64,000 nucleotides of DNA, from assembly GCA_017303855.1 (NCBI GenBank), contig JAFLBL010000015.1:30359-94358 (forward strand). The letters run 5' to 3'. A model generated the notes under the pieces. That model had not been told where the DNA came from. It made no database searches and worked only from the letters and a program-made list of their open reading frames with translations. Below are positions 1-9,383 of the stretch, piece after piece. Numbering within the stretch: the first letter of the stretch is position 1; each line of letters begins with the position of its first letter. This stretch comes from Chitinophagales bacterium. GTDB taxonomy: Bacteria > Bacteroidota > Bacteroidia > Chitinophagales > Chitinophagaceae. The translations under genes were made by a program, and so were the position numbers.

Positions 1-1717
1 CCAGCGGCGGATCAAACACTTGAAGTATATAATCAATCTGTTGTTCCCCGCTGCAACCATCAGGTGTGGGGTTATTCGCAATCACCCGTATGGGATAAGA
101 ACCTGCTGTATTGATGGTATATGGCGTGGGCAATTTGTATTCGTAGAGTTGCTTACCGTTTACGATAAAGGTATTATCATATACCGGATTGGGAATGGTG
201 ACATCGGTAAACAAGCCACTGAACCGCCAGCTGATGGATGTGGGCTGATACGGAAAGACCATTGAAAAATAAAAAGGAGAACTCTTACAGGCGGCCGGAA
301 AAGTAACAGTGGCATACTGATTCTGCACACTCACATACTGATAAAGGTCGCGCACATTGGTACCGGCATTATAGCCATAAGATTCCACATTGCCATATCC
401 GTAAGCGATGGCGACAAACCCGCTGTCGGATACGGCCCGGTGGGTCGGGTTCGTCAGCGTGGACGTTGTTACTTCCTCCTGCAGATACGAGTAACCGGTA
501 GTGCCGATGGCCAACGGTGTGGCGGTATACGGCAGGCCGTCAATCCGCAAACTGGTCAGGCCGGCTGTACGGATAATAATATTCAGAAAATGCCGGGTAA
601 TATTGGTACTCGGCGGAGTCAGGTCGCTTCGGGCAGACAAGACTGTTATATCGCTCAGTGTCTGTTCAATCGGGTTCAGGATAATCATCTCCGGATCACT
701 GTTCACGCCATCGCAGCCCTGGGTGATGAGGTACTGCACCACACAAACCGGTTTATCTGAAGTGATAATCCGGGGTGTATTGTTTCCCTGGGTATTGAAT
801 TCATAATAACTGTTGTTGATCAACGTACCTAATGGCAGCGGGGTACCGTTTACCGTTACCTGTGTGGTCGGATCTTTTACCAGCACCCTGAAAATATCAT
901 AAGAACGGAGTTTCATGGGTGCCGTGATATAGTATTGTCCCCACGAAACAAGTGGAAACAATTGCTGATACAGGTTATCTCCCGAACTCGCGGAGCCGCA
1001 TCCCATCGCTGTCCAGGTAGAACCGGCAAAAACGGCAATCGGCTTACAGGGTGAACCGGTAGTGGCAACAGATTTTATAAACGTACCTGTAAGATCGCCC
1101 TGGTTGGCTGTCTGGTATTGAAACACATCTCCCTTGTTCAGTGTAACCTGGAAAGGGGTATTGGCAGGATACGTGTTATTTCCATCTGTCTGCTTCGGTG
1201 TTATTTCCACCTGTGTATTATCTTCCGTAGCCACTACCGCAAACTCTGACCTGGAGTTATTACCAGGGTTTGATGCATAACCGGACACATAATATTCCCG
1301 ACCTAATACTTTAGTAGGTAACACCAATGTGGAACCGGAGCGTGCTGAATTGAGAATATGCGCGTACACTACGATCGGTGTATCGGCTACAATGTGAATC
1401 CCCTTGTTGGTGCCGATTCCCACCACCTGAGCATTATAAGCAAGACTGTTTGCCGGTGTGGATGTATTGGTTAAACGCAGTGTGGTGATCTGATTGGCGG
1501 TAACGGAAAAGGGCAGATTATTCCCCGCAACTGATAAAGTACCGGTGGCATTGTATTGGGATGTGATGTATAATGCCATCCGGGAGGTGGTGCCGTCGAT
1601 ATGGCCGGTATATATTACCCAGAAATCCTTACCCTTATTGGAATAGTCCTGCCCGGTCACGTCTAAACTGACCATAAAGACAAAAAGAAACGTCAGAAAC
1701 CTTATACCCTTTCTCAT
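1..1717 (-). CDS. Large secreted adhesin-like protein, IgGFc-binding-type N-terminus (partial, 3' end outside window)
   Basis: The reading frame is open from the ATG at 1717 to the window edge (about 572 codons), so only the N-terminal part is present. It begins with a signal peptide (MRKGIRFLTFLFVFMVS) followed by GQDYSNKGKDFWVIYTGH, closely matching QDFSNRGKEFWLAYSYH of the protein at 2899-8094. The two also share KVLGREYY/KVLGKEYY, VAxEDNTxVEITP and the MIILNPxEQ block, so they are paralogues. The region resembles the IgGFc-binding N-terminal domain of Bacteroidota surface proteins. By analogy the missing part should hold PKD modules and a T9SS C-terminal domain, but that is inference. It lies 127 bp downstream of the PorP/SprF gene on the same strand and may belong to the same transcription unit. 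Confidence 0.85.
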   Translation of the reverse strand, partial: MRKGIRFLTFLFVFMVSLDVTGQDYSNKGKDFWVIYTGHIDGTTSRMALYITSQYNATGTLSVAGNNLPFSVTANQITTLRLTNTSTPANSLAYNAQVVGIGTNKGIHIVADTPIVVYAHILNSARSGSTLVLPTKVLGREYYVSGYASNPGNNSRSEFAVVATEDNTQVEITPKQTDGNNTYPANTPFQVTLNKGDVFQYQTANQGDLTGTFIKSVATTGSPCKPIAVFAGSTWTAMGCGSASSGDNLYQQLFPLVSWGQYYITAPMKLRSYDIFRVLVKDPTTQVTVNGTPLPLGTLINNSYYEFNTQGNNTPRIITSDKPVCVVQYLITQGCDGVNSDPEMIILNPIEQTLSDITVLSARSDLTPPSTNITRHFLNIIIRTAGLTSLRIDGLPYTATPLAIGTTGYSYLQEEVTTSTLTNPTHRAVSDSGFVAIAYGYGNVESYGYNAGTNVRDLYQYVSVQNQYATVTFPAACKSSPFYFSMVFPYQPTSISWRFSGLFTDVTIPNPVYDNTFIVNGKQLYEYKLPTPYTINTAGSYPIRVIANNPTPDGCSGEQQIDYILQVFDPPL

Positions 1718-1844
1718 AAGCAATGGCATCGCTGCCGGCTGTACATAAATAGGCCTGGGGTACATTTCCCCCGGGTATGAATAAAATTACCGGAATAAGT
1801 TTAATACAGGCCGTGATATTGTTCAAAAAAAGGAATGACTTCTG

Positions 1845-2894
1845 TCAGTAGCAACGGGGACATTTCTCGCTGTACTTGTTGCCGATCATAAAACCAAAGA
1901 CCAGTTCGTGGGTGCCGCTGTTGAAATCACGCAAAATATTGTTGTTGCTGGATTTCTCATAGGCATAGCTGACATTGAAGGTATTGCTGATATTCATACC
2001 CAGCATACCCGCAAATCCGTCCTGGTAGCGGTAACTGCCCCCCAGCCAAAGCTGATCCCGGTACTGGAGTTTCAGGTTGGCTTCCGGTTGAAATTCCCTG
2101 AAGGAGCTGCCTTTAATGTATTTCACCATCAGGGAAGGAACGGCATTTACATCATCCGACAGGAGGAAGCGGTAACCGGCAGTCAGGAACATATGCGGTA
2201 CCATCCGGCCTTTTTCAAGGATGGAGGCATTATCGTCAACAAAGTTGATGGTACTGGGCAAAACATTCTGAGCGGATAAACCGATAAAATAATCCCTCGA
2301 ATAGAGCCATATACCGGCAGCCATCTGCGGGCGGGTTTTAGTGAGATTGCCTGTATTCAGTGAACCATTGGCAGGATCACTGGGATTGCCATTTCCAGAG
2401 AAATCCTGTTTGCTGATATCAATCCCCACTTTTGTAATACCGGCGGATAAACCGGCGGATATATTGGTAGTGGGACTCAGTCCCAGGTGATACGCATAAG
2501 ATGCCATTACCGTAGAGAAATTGAAACTTCCCGTGCGGTCATTAATAAATGTAAAACCGGCTCCGTGGTGTGGTTCAGCCGCTGTATAATTTTCCCAATA
2601 AGCACGGCCGCGTGGATTTTCCCCGGGAACCTGGAAGGAAGTAGAAGAAGTCCGGTAATCGTTCTTGCCGATCGGACCATGTATGGTCAGGTAGGTCGTT
2701 TTTGGTGCGCCGTTGATACCCACCCACTGATCCCGTACGGACATTTTCAGGTCCGCGTAGTTATCTATACCCGCAATGGCCGGATTGATGATAAAAGGAT
2801 TGATTACATACTGGGTATAATGCGGGCGTTGCTGGCTTTGCGCCATCCAGCCGGTACCCAGAACCACTATTGCAGTAATTAAAATACGTTTCAT
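1845..2894 (-). CDS. PorP/SprF family type IX secretion outer-membrane protein
   Basis: A 349-residue protein with a signal peptide ending near SQQ (residue 21), followed by the family signature QRPHYTQYVINPFIINPAIAG and alternating beta-strand sequence up to a C-terminal GNKYSEKCPRCY. Length and N-terminal motif fit PorP/SprF, predicted outer-membrane barrels. In Flavobacterium johnsoniae, SprF is needed for export of SprB, a type-B T9SS cargo. Here the gene starts 4 bp after the stop of the 1731-residue adhesin, which ends in a type-B sorting domain. That spacing suggests co-translation and a dedicated cargo-partner relation (inference). The terminal Cys-Pro-Arg-Cys is common in these paralogues. 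Confidence 0.9.
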   Translation of the reverse strand: MKRILITAIVVLGTGWMAQSQQRPHYTQYVINPFIINPAIAGIDNYADLKMSVRDQWVGINGAPKTTYLTIHGPIGKNDYRTSSTSFQVPGENPRGRAYWENYTAAEPHHGAGFTFINDRTGSFNFSTVMASYAYHLGLSPTTNISAGLSAGITKVGIDISKQDFSGNGNPSDPANGSLNTGNLTKTRPQMAAGIWLYSRDYFIGLSAQNVLPSTINFVDDNASILEKGRMVPHMFLTAGYRFLLSDDVNAVPSLMVKYIKGSSFREFQPEANLKLQYRDQLWLGGSYRYQDGFAGMLGMNISNTFNVSYAYEKSSNNNILRDFNSGTHELVFGFMIGNKYSEKCPRCY

Positions 2895-2898
2895 AGAC

Positions 2899-5800
2899 TT
2901 ACCTGATTATATCAACATATCCGGCCATTTTGGAGCGGCCGTTTTTCGGATCAATCACATAATAATAGGTGCCCACCGGAACATCCTTGCCATTTACTTT
3001 ACCATCCCATGGAGTGGTATAGCCTACAGAATGGAAGACTGGCTGGCCGTAACGGTTTACAATATCAATTGTACAGCCCGGGTACGATTCAAGGTACTGG
3101 ATCACCCAACGATCGTGAACCCCATCTCCGTTCGGACTGAAAATATTCGGCACGGCCGGCGCTTTCAGCACTTTTACAAAAACCGCATCGCTGGCCTTAC
3201 ATCCCTGCGGCGAAGTTACGGTAAGTGTATAGGTTATATCACTGGTGGGTGAAGCCAAAGGTGCGGGTGACGTTGCATTGTTTAATCCCGTCGGGGGTGT
3301 CCACTGATACGTAACAGGTACATTCGCGTTTAAGGCCGGGGTAAGTGCCACCTGCCCTCCTTCCAGTACAAACTTATCCGGTCCGGCATTGATGGCCGGG
3401 GTAGCAAATACATCCAGCACCTGTTCTTTAAAGTTGCTGCAGCCGTTAGCCGCGGTAAACGTGTACCGGATCGTGTATTGTCCGGGTGTGGACGGTGTAA
3501 ACATACCCGTTGAGCTCACAGCTGCAGTTCCACTGAATACGCCAGTGCCCGGCAATCCATTCAGCAGGCTGGCCTGTGTAATCTGGAAAGACGTCTGCGA
3601 ATTACAGACAAATGGTATCGGGTTAAACTGTATAGTGGGTGTGGCAAGTACAGTAATCGTCTGTGTAGTTGTATTGACACAGTTGATACCGGAATAAGCC
3701 ACATACCTGATCTGGTAGGTACGGGTAGCTGGTGTACCAAATTCAGGATAAGTATGTGTATAGACAGCTCCGGCAAGGGGATTATCATCGGTTGTTTTAA
3801 CCGTGGGGTTATTCAGATAATCCCAATAGATTTCCACTTTTACCAGGTTACCGAAGTTTACACTGGAAGCATCCGTAATACTCACCGGAGTATTACTGCA
3901 GAGATTATTGGCATTCTGAACCTGGAAGCCGGCCACGGGTATAGAACCATTCACGGTAAAAGTCTGTTGTACAGTATCGGTACAACCCAGGTTGCTGGTT
4001 ACAACCAGTTGCGCGGTATACGGTCCAACCACCCCATAACTATGGGTGGGATTTTGCAAAATGGATGTATTCGGGTTACCGGTATTGGCATTGGGATCAC
4101 CGAAATTCCATTGCCAGGCGGTAATGGTTCCTCCCGCTACGGAACTCGTATCAATAAAAGGCGCATTGGGGTCGGTCAGACACACTTCCGGTGATATAAA
4201 GCCGGCTTTAGGTCGGGGACTTATCACCACATCGCGTGAATAGAGGGTACTCACACAACCTTTATCCGTACTCACCGTAAGACTGACAGGATAAGTACCT
4301 GCAGCAATATAGGTATGCGGGGCATTTTGTGTAGTCGCCGAATTTGCCGCACCACTACCCGGATCACCGAAATTCCATTGCCAGCTGTTCAGGGTACCGG
4401 CATTGGGGGTAGATGCATTGTTAAAAAGAATATTCCTGGTTTCGCAGCCGGGCGCCACAAAACTGAAGTTGGCTGTGGGCAACGGATTTACAATTACGGT
4501 TGTGCTTCCGGTCTGTGCCTGGCTGCAGGTAACGGAACTGGCATCTCTTACACTGACCAAAGCATATACAAAAGTACCGGCCGTGGCGGTGGGCACAGGT
4601 ACCGTAACACTGTTACCCGTACTGGTAACGGTCTGGTTAGCCCCTCCATTGATTGTATACGTAAATGTATATGGCGCTGTACCCGCGGCCCCGGTAAATG
4701 TAACGCTGGGTGATGCCGCATTCAGACATACTTCCGTAGCTCCGGAAACAGTGGCGGTGGGCAGTTCGTTTACAGTTACCACTAATGATCCGGTTACGGC
4801 CTGACTGCATCCGTTGGCACTACCCTCTTTTACAGAAAGCAGGTTATAGGTAAATGTACCGGCCGTACCCGTAGGTGCCGATACCGTAACACTATTGCCC
4901 GTGGTGGTAACTACCGTCTGGGTAGCCCCCCCGTTAATATTATATTCAAAAGTATAGGGCGCTGTACCATTTGCCGCGGTCAGGGTAATTTGCGGCATAG
5001 GCGCGTTGCGGCAAACGACCACGTTGCCACTGCTGAACACCGCGGTGGGCAGGGGTTTCACGATAACCGCAACAGAACCGCTTTGCGTTTGCGTACAACC
5101 GGTAGTCGCTGTTTCCTGTACAGACTGCAGGGTGTAAGTAAAGGTTCCGGCTGCTGTGGTGGAAACCGGCACCGTAACACTATTGCCTGTATTGGCCACT
5201 GCCACTTGTGTAGGGCCGCCATTCAGGGAGAAGCTGAAGTGGAAGGGCGCACTGCCATTCGCACCGGTAAAAGTGATAAAGGGAGATGGCGCATTCAGAC
5301 AAACTGTATTGTTTCCGGCGATAGTAGCGGTAGGTAAAGGTTTTACCAGCACTGTACGGGTAGCCACATTATTTACAGTGGCACAACCTGCCGCAGAAGT
5401 CACTCTAAGAGTAACGGTATAGGTACCTGCTACTGAATAGGTATGTGTCGGGTTTTGCGCAGTGGATCCGGGGCTTGCATCGCCAAAATCCCAGGTCCAG
5501 CCGGTAACCGTACTCCCCTGTGCCGTACTGGCATCAGAGAAACCGATCAGGCTGCCGATACATACTTCAGGCAATGAGTTAAAAGCCGCTACCGGTTCCG
5601 GATATACGGTGGTCAGTTGCTGCGTACGGGTATCGGTACAACCATTATTGGTCGTTACTTTAAGACTTACACTAAAAGGTCCGGCCGTAGTATAGGTATG
5701 CAACGGGTTTTGAATGATGGACGTTCCGGCATCACCGAAGCTCCAGCTCCAGCTGTTAATTGTATTACCGGCCGCAACAGTAGAAAGGTCGTTGAACTGT

Positions 5801-8094
5801 GCGGTACCTGCCGGCAGACAGGCAACAGGTAAATTAAAATTAGCAACGGGAGCCGGGTATACGGTCACTTGTGTGCTGTAGGTAAGACTCGCGCAACCGG
5901 TACTGGTCACCACTTTTAAGGTAACAGTATAAGTGCCCGGTGCTGCATAGCGGTGAGTTTCGTTGGTACTGGTATTACGGACGATAACCGGTGTGGCATC
6001 TCCGAAATCCCAGGTCCATTGTGCCAGTGTACCGTCCGCGGCATTCGACTGATCCGTAAATGTGATATCGCTGTTTTCGCAGGTAGGTGTCGACACGGTA
6101 AACAGGGCTACCGGGGGATTATTTATCGTTACCACTTTTGATGTAGTATCTGTCTGACAACCGATATCGGTAGTCAGGGCATACTTTACAGTATACGCAC
6201 CTGGGGCGGGATAGGTATGACTGGGATTATTGGCCACACTGGTAGTGGCGTCGCCAAAATTCCAGAAGCGGGATATCACCGGGCGTCCGTCCGTATTGGA
6301 GTTATCCGTAAACTGAACCGGGTTGGTCACACAGCCGTCGGTAGCGAAATTGAAATCGGCCAGGGGGGCATTATACACCTGCATATCAAAGTCAATTTCC
6401 TGTACACCGCCACAGCCATCAGCTGTTGGATTTGTCGCCACCACTTTAACAGGGAAGGAACCGGTAGCTGTGATCAGGTAGGGCGTATTCAGTTTATAGG
6501 TGTAGAGCGTCTTTCCATTTACAACGGATGTGGAAGTAAATACCGGTGACGGGATTGTAACATCCGCAATACCCATGGCATTCAGTGCGGGTCCGAATAC
6601 CCATTGGATGCTGGTAGGCTGATACGGGAAGGTCATGGAGAAATAAAAGGGCTTGTCCTTACAGGTAGCCGGGAAGTTAACCGTGGCACCCTCGTTCTGC
6701 ACTGATGTGAATTGATAAATATCTTTCACATTCGTACCAGCAGAGTACCCGTAGGTTTCAGCACTTCCGTATCCGTAAGCGATGGCGTTAAATCCGGAAT
6801 CAGAATAGATGGTATGATTGCCCTGTGCAATATTGGACAAATATATATAAGCGTAGTTCGGGTCGGCATTATGGGTAACCCAGTTACCGGCCGGTACGGG
6901 AGCGCCATCCAGTCTAAAAGAAGACTGTGCGGTTCCGCCTGTCCGGATTACCGCATGGATATGGTGTTCATGAGCACCGTTAATCGTCAGGGGCGAATTA
7001 ACCAGGGTAACTTTATTAATATTCTGTTCCACCGGGTTCAGGATAATCATATCCGGGTCGTAGGGACTGGGATTTCCACCCGGACCTGAGGGACAGTTCT
7101 GCGAAGTAAAATACTGGGCCACGCTGATCGGTGAATCGGACTCCACCATGTTGCCTTTATTGCTGAAGAATTCGTAGAAATTATTAATAAAACTGCCGGC
7201 GGGTATTAATACACCATTCAGCAGAATATTGGCAGTAGGGCTGCTGCGCTGGATCCGGTAATAGTTATTGGGTTTACCAAAGCTGGGAACGGTCAGAAAT
7301 TTTTTACCCCAGGCGGCAACCGGGTACAATTGCTGATACAGGTTATCCGCACTGCCGGCATTACAACCGGGAGTGGAAATGGATAGTTTACCACTGCCGG
7401 AAAAAACGGCGATCCGTTTACAGCCACCTGTGCCGGTAGCAACGGACTGAACATGGGTACCGGTAAGGTCTACCCCGGTGTTGCCGGAGGTAATTCCCAG
7501 TACCTGGTACACCTGACCTTTGTTCAGGTTTACCGTATGGGTGCTGTTCGGGGCCCAGCCGCCAACGGTAGTTGCGGTGGGGGTAATTTCCACGGCCGTA
7601 TTGTCCTCAACGGCAACGATAGTAATATATGAGTTTGAGTTATTCTCGTTGGAAACCTGGGTATAGCTGGTAGAGTAATATTCTTTACCCAGCACGCTGG
7701 TGGGCAAACAAAGGCTGGCCGCACTGGCCTGGCTACGGGTAATAAAGGAGTACACCACAATTGGCTTTGCGGCGGTAACCCGGATAGCCCTTCCGGTAAA
7801 GTTCCCGTCACCGAAAACAAAGTATGTATTGGGTATCACCACCGGCACTACCTGGTTGGCGGCAATAGTTCCGGTTGAAATGGTAGTCACGCCAAAAATC
7901 TCAACCGTATATGAAGTGGTAACATCAGAAGTCAGGTACAGGGTCATTACCGGGTTACTTCCATTCATACCGACATGGTAGCTGTAAGCCAGCCAGAATT
8001 CCTTGCCTCTGTTCGAAAAGTCCTGGGAATAGGATACACTGCCCCAAAATGAAGCCAGTATAAGTAGGGTACTTAATCTTAGTAGTTTTCTCAT
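2899..8094 (-). CDS. Giant PKD-repeat adhesin with type-B T9SS (gliding motility-associated) C-terminal domain
   Basis: A 1731-residue secreted protein. I chose the ATG at 8094 (MRKLLRLSTLLILASF, signal peptide) rather than a TTG 15 bp upstream, because the paralogue at 1717 starts the same way. Order of parts: signal peptide; IgGFc-binding-like region to about residue 560; four PKD modules (each with W-(N/D/S)-FGDA and HTY/HRY...G-YTV) to about 915; three near-identical Ig-like modules of about 95 residues to about 1220; three more PKD-like modules; two Ig-like modules; and a C-terminal domain (PNIFSPNGDGVHDRW... ending YVDIIR) typical of T9SS type-B sorting. It should be exported by T9SS and displayed or released at the surface as an adhesin. 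It is followed after 4 bp by a PorP/SprF gene, its probable partner. Confidence 0.92.
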   Translation of the reverse strand: MRKLLRLSTLLILASFWGSVSYSQDFSNRGKEFWLAYSYHVGMNGSNPVMTLYLTSDVTTSYTVEIFGVTTISTGTIAANQVVPVVIPNTYFVFGDGNFTGRAIRVTAAKPIVVYSFITRSQASAASLCLPTSVLGKEYYSTSYTQVSNENNSNSYITIVAVEDNTAVEITPTATTVGGWAPNSTHTVNLNKGQVYQVLGITSGNTGVDLTGTHVQSVATGTGGCKRIAVFSGSGKLSISTPGCNAGSADNLYQQLYPVAAWGKKFLTVPSFGKPNNYYRIQRSSPTANILLNGVLIPAGSFINNFYEFFSNKGNMVESDSPISVAQYFTSQNCPSGPGGNPSPYDPDMIILNPVEQNINKVTLVNSPLTINGAHEHHIHAVIRTGGTAQSSFRLDGAPVPAGNWVTHNADPNYAYIYLSNIAQGNHTIYSDSGFNAIAYGYGSAETYGYSAGTNVKDIYQFTSVQNEGATVNFPATCKDKPFYFSMTFPYQPTSIQWVFGPALNAMGIADVTIPSPVFTSTSVVNGKTLYTYKLNTPYLITATGSFPVKVVATNPTADGCGGVQEIDFDMQVYNAPLADFNFATDGCVTNPVQFTDNSNTDGRPVISRFWNFGDATTSVANNPSHTYPAPGAYTVKYALTTDIGCQTDTTSKVVTINNPPVALFTVSTPTCENSDITFTDQSNAADGTLAQWTWDFGDATPVIVRNTSTNETHRYAAPGTYTVTLKVVTSTGCASLTYSTQVTVYPAPVANFNLPVACLPAGTAQFNDLSTVAAGNTINSWSWSFGDAGTSIIQNPLHTYTTAGPFSVSLKVTTNNGCTDTRTQQLTTVYPEPVAAFNSLPEVCIGSLIGFSDASTAQGSTVTGWTWDFGDASPGSTAQNPTHTYSVAGTYTVTLRVTSAAGCATVNNVATRTVLVKPLPTATIAGNNTVCLNAPSPFITFTGANGSAPFHFSFSLNGGPTQVAVANTGNSVTVPVSTTAAGTFTYTLQSVQETATTGCTQTQSGSVAVIVKPLPTAVFSSGNVVVCRNAPMPQITLTAANGTAPYTFEYNINGGATQTVVTTTGNSVTVSAPTGTAGTFTYNLLSVKEGSANGCSQAVTGSLVVTVNELPTATVSGATEVCLNAASPSVTFTGAAGTAPYTFTYTINGGANQTVTSTGNSVTVPVPTATAGTFVYALVSVRDASSVTCSQAQTGSTTVIVNPLPTANFSFVAPGCETRNILFNNASTPNAGTLNSWQWNFGDPGSGAANSATTQNAPHTYIAAGTYPVSLTVSTDKGCVSTLYSRDVVISPRPKAGFISPEVCLTDPNAPFIDTSSVAGGTITAWQWNFGDPNANTGNPNTSILQNPTHSYGVVGPYTAQLVVTSNLGCTDTVQQTFTVNGSIPVAGFQVQNANNLCSNTPVSITDASSVNFGNLVKVEIYWDYLNNPTVKTTDDNPLAGAVYTHTYPEFGTPATRTYQIRYVAYSGINCVNTTTQTITVLATPTIQFNPIPFVCNSQTSFQITQASLLNGLPGTGVFSGTAAVSSTGMFTPSTPGQYTIRYTFTAANGCSNFKEQVLDVFATPAINAGPDKFVLEGGQVALTPALNANVPVTYQWTPPTGLNNATSPAPLASPTSDITYTLTVTSPQGCKASDAVFVKVLKAPAVPNIFSPNGDGVHDRWVIQYLESYPGCTIDIVNRYGQPVFHSVGYTTPWDGKVNGKDVPVGTYYYVIDPKNGRSKMAGYVDIIR

Positions 8095-8290
8095 TTGTCC
8101 AATATCCAAAAGTGTAAAAACCGTTGGCTAATGTACTATGCAGATTTCGTAAAAAGAAGCTTTCCGTGAACTAATTCGAAAGAAATATGGGTTAAGCAGC
8201 TTTACGTAGATAATAGATAATGAATGATTTATGCAAATAATTTCTAACCTGTTGCCCCTCAAAACCAAGGGGGTTTTTACGATGTTGCAG

Positions 8291-8299
8291 TTATCCACA
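8291..8299 (+). promoter_or_regulatory. Perfect DnaA-box sequence beside AT-rich DNA
   Basis: TTATCCACA matches the consensus DnaA box exactly and sits at the left edge of about 330 bp of very AT-rich DNA. I found no further perfect copy in this spacer and no dnaA, dnaN, gidA or parAB gene nearby, so a single chance match is quite possible. Confidence 0.3.
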
Positions 8300-8579
8300 A
8301 ATTCATAAATTATCGATGTAGTTAAATTTTATATATAAGATCTTACATCTTAATAATATTTAAATAAGTTTACTTAAATAATTATATTTCAATATTATAA
8401 GATAATCTATTTGAATATTCAGTTCAGTTTGAATAAAATGATAATAATGGTAAAATAAACGATTTTTTACTTTCTTATTAATATGAATTATATGTTTTTA
8501 TTTTATTGATATACAGTATATTATAATTTATATAATCAGACTTATTTCTTAGTAAAATAATTTCAGTCTGTTTGGGGCT

Positions 8580-8607
8580 AAATGCTAATTATATTAGCGG
8601 CATTTTT
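8580..8607 (+). terminator. Terminator-like hairpin at end of AT-rich island
   Basis: AAATGCTAAT (8580-8589), loop TAT, then ATTA and GCATTT separated by a 3-nt bulge, running into six T residues. On the plus strand it looks like an intrinsic terminator, yet no plus-strand gene lies upstream. It could end a small RNA transcribed from the AT-rich island. Confidence 0.4.
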
Positions 8608-8663
8608 TAATAATTAATAGCAGGTTTGAAAGACTACCCTTTCGTGTTTTAGGAAAAAGATTT

Positions 8664-8733
8664 GAGTTGTGAGATGTGAGTTGTGGGATGTCAGCCGTAC
8701 AGCATTCAGGTGCCAGGTGTCAGGGGCCGGGGG
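8664..8733. repeat. 7-bp tandem arrays, GAGATGT/GAGTTGT type then GGTGCCA type
   Basis: Units GAGTTGT, GAGATGT, GAGTTGT, GGGATGT (8664-8691) are followed after 17 bp by GGTGCCA, GGTGTCA, GGGGCCG (8709-8729). The reverse complement of 13290-13348 carries the same two types next to each other (GAGATGT units, then CTGGTGCCAGAGGCC), so the pair is a recurring composite. Confidence 0.7.
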
Positions 8734-8825
8734 CTTCTAAGAAACGAACGGTTTCAGCCGGCCGGAAGCCATTAAAGGGTGGAATAAGTTCAGGAGAGAA
8801 CGACCCGAGAGTGTGTCACCGGGTT

Positions 8826-8951
8826 AAGTTTACAGGTTGATATGTTTACAAGTTGAAAAGGGTGCGGAATTTCGCTTCGTACGAAACCTTTCTTAGAAGG
8901 GGCCCTATTAACTTTTCAACCTTTCAACCTCCCTGCTCCTCCACTCCTCCT
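8826..8951. repeat. 8-bp array element: G-leading arm, core, C-leading arm
   Basis: The left arm has units GTTTACAG, GTTGATAT, GTTTACAA, GTTGAAAA. The core (about 8863-8909) contains AATTTCGCTTCGTACGAAA and GGGGCCC. The right arm has AACTTTTC, AACCTTTC, AACCTCCC, then CTCC-rich units. The arms are inverted relative to each other, so a transcript could fold into a long imperfect hairpin. The core is related to that at 33813-33856. Confidence 0.75.
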
Positions 8952-9000
8952 TCACACATGATATACTCATGAACCCCGGAATCCGGATATCATGAGTGAA
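8951..9000. repeat. 50-bp palindrome with 14-bp arms
   Basis: TTCACACATGATAT (8951-8964) faces ATATCATGAGTGAA (8987-9000), complementary except for one position. The 22-nt loop holds CCCCGGAATCCGG. It abuts the array element at 8826-8951. It could be a REP-like element or an RNA hairpin; no T-run follows, so it is not an ordinary terminator. Confidence 0.6.
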
Positions 9001-9383
9001 CGAAGAGTATAGAAAGAGCAAAGCAAGAATAAACCCTTTGACCGGGCTGGGGCTGCATGATTTTAACCTCTATCTGCCGCCTTTATTGTTAACAGATTGA
9101 AAAGGATGGCCTTTGAATTGACAGTCCTTCGGCCGGGTGCTTAGCCTTCAAAATGCCCCGGATTGGCTGGTTGATAAATCTGCTTGCCGATAAGTAATTC
9201 TGCCTTACTTCAGTTAACGGCTTGACGACCCCCGGATCAATTGAAAAGGGCACCAAGCGGCTTGATTGTTGAATATGTAATTTTATAAAATCCAGGCAGC
9301 GGTTCCGGGCGGTTGGGATTTAGTCCCCGCCATCGGTAACTCCAGCTCGCCGGGTGTAATTTTAAATATAACCTGCATACGGC

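Larger units (their letters stand above)
8095..9383. other. 1.3-kb gene-free spacer with AT-rich island and repeats
   Basis: No convincing coding frame is present on either strand. From 8285 to 8630 the sequence is extremely AT-rich compared with its surroundings, begins at a perfect TTATCCACA box, and ends in a terminator-like hairpin. From 8664 to 9000 there are two tandem-array sites and a 14-bp-arm palindrome, listed separately. From 9001 to 9383 I see only scattered short frames and nothing I recognise. A divergent promoter pair for the adhesin and for the lipoprotein at 9384 is expected here, but no TAnnTTTG box is clear. Confidence 0.6.

Noticed and set aside
8285..8630. Chromosomal replication origin
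   Set aside because: Only one perfect DnaA box and none of the usual neighbouring genes; kept as a low-interest note.
9100..9265. Short minus-strand open stretch suggestive of a transposase remnant
   Set aside because: About 55 codons without a start or a recognisable motif; too weak to call.
9270..9383. GC-rich leader before the lipoprotein as a cobalamin-type riboswitch
   Set aside because: Short GC-rich complementary segments exist, but no B12-box or conserved core is present.
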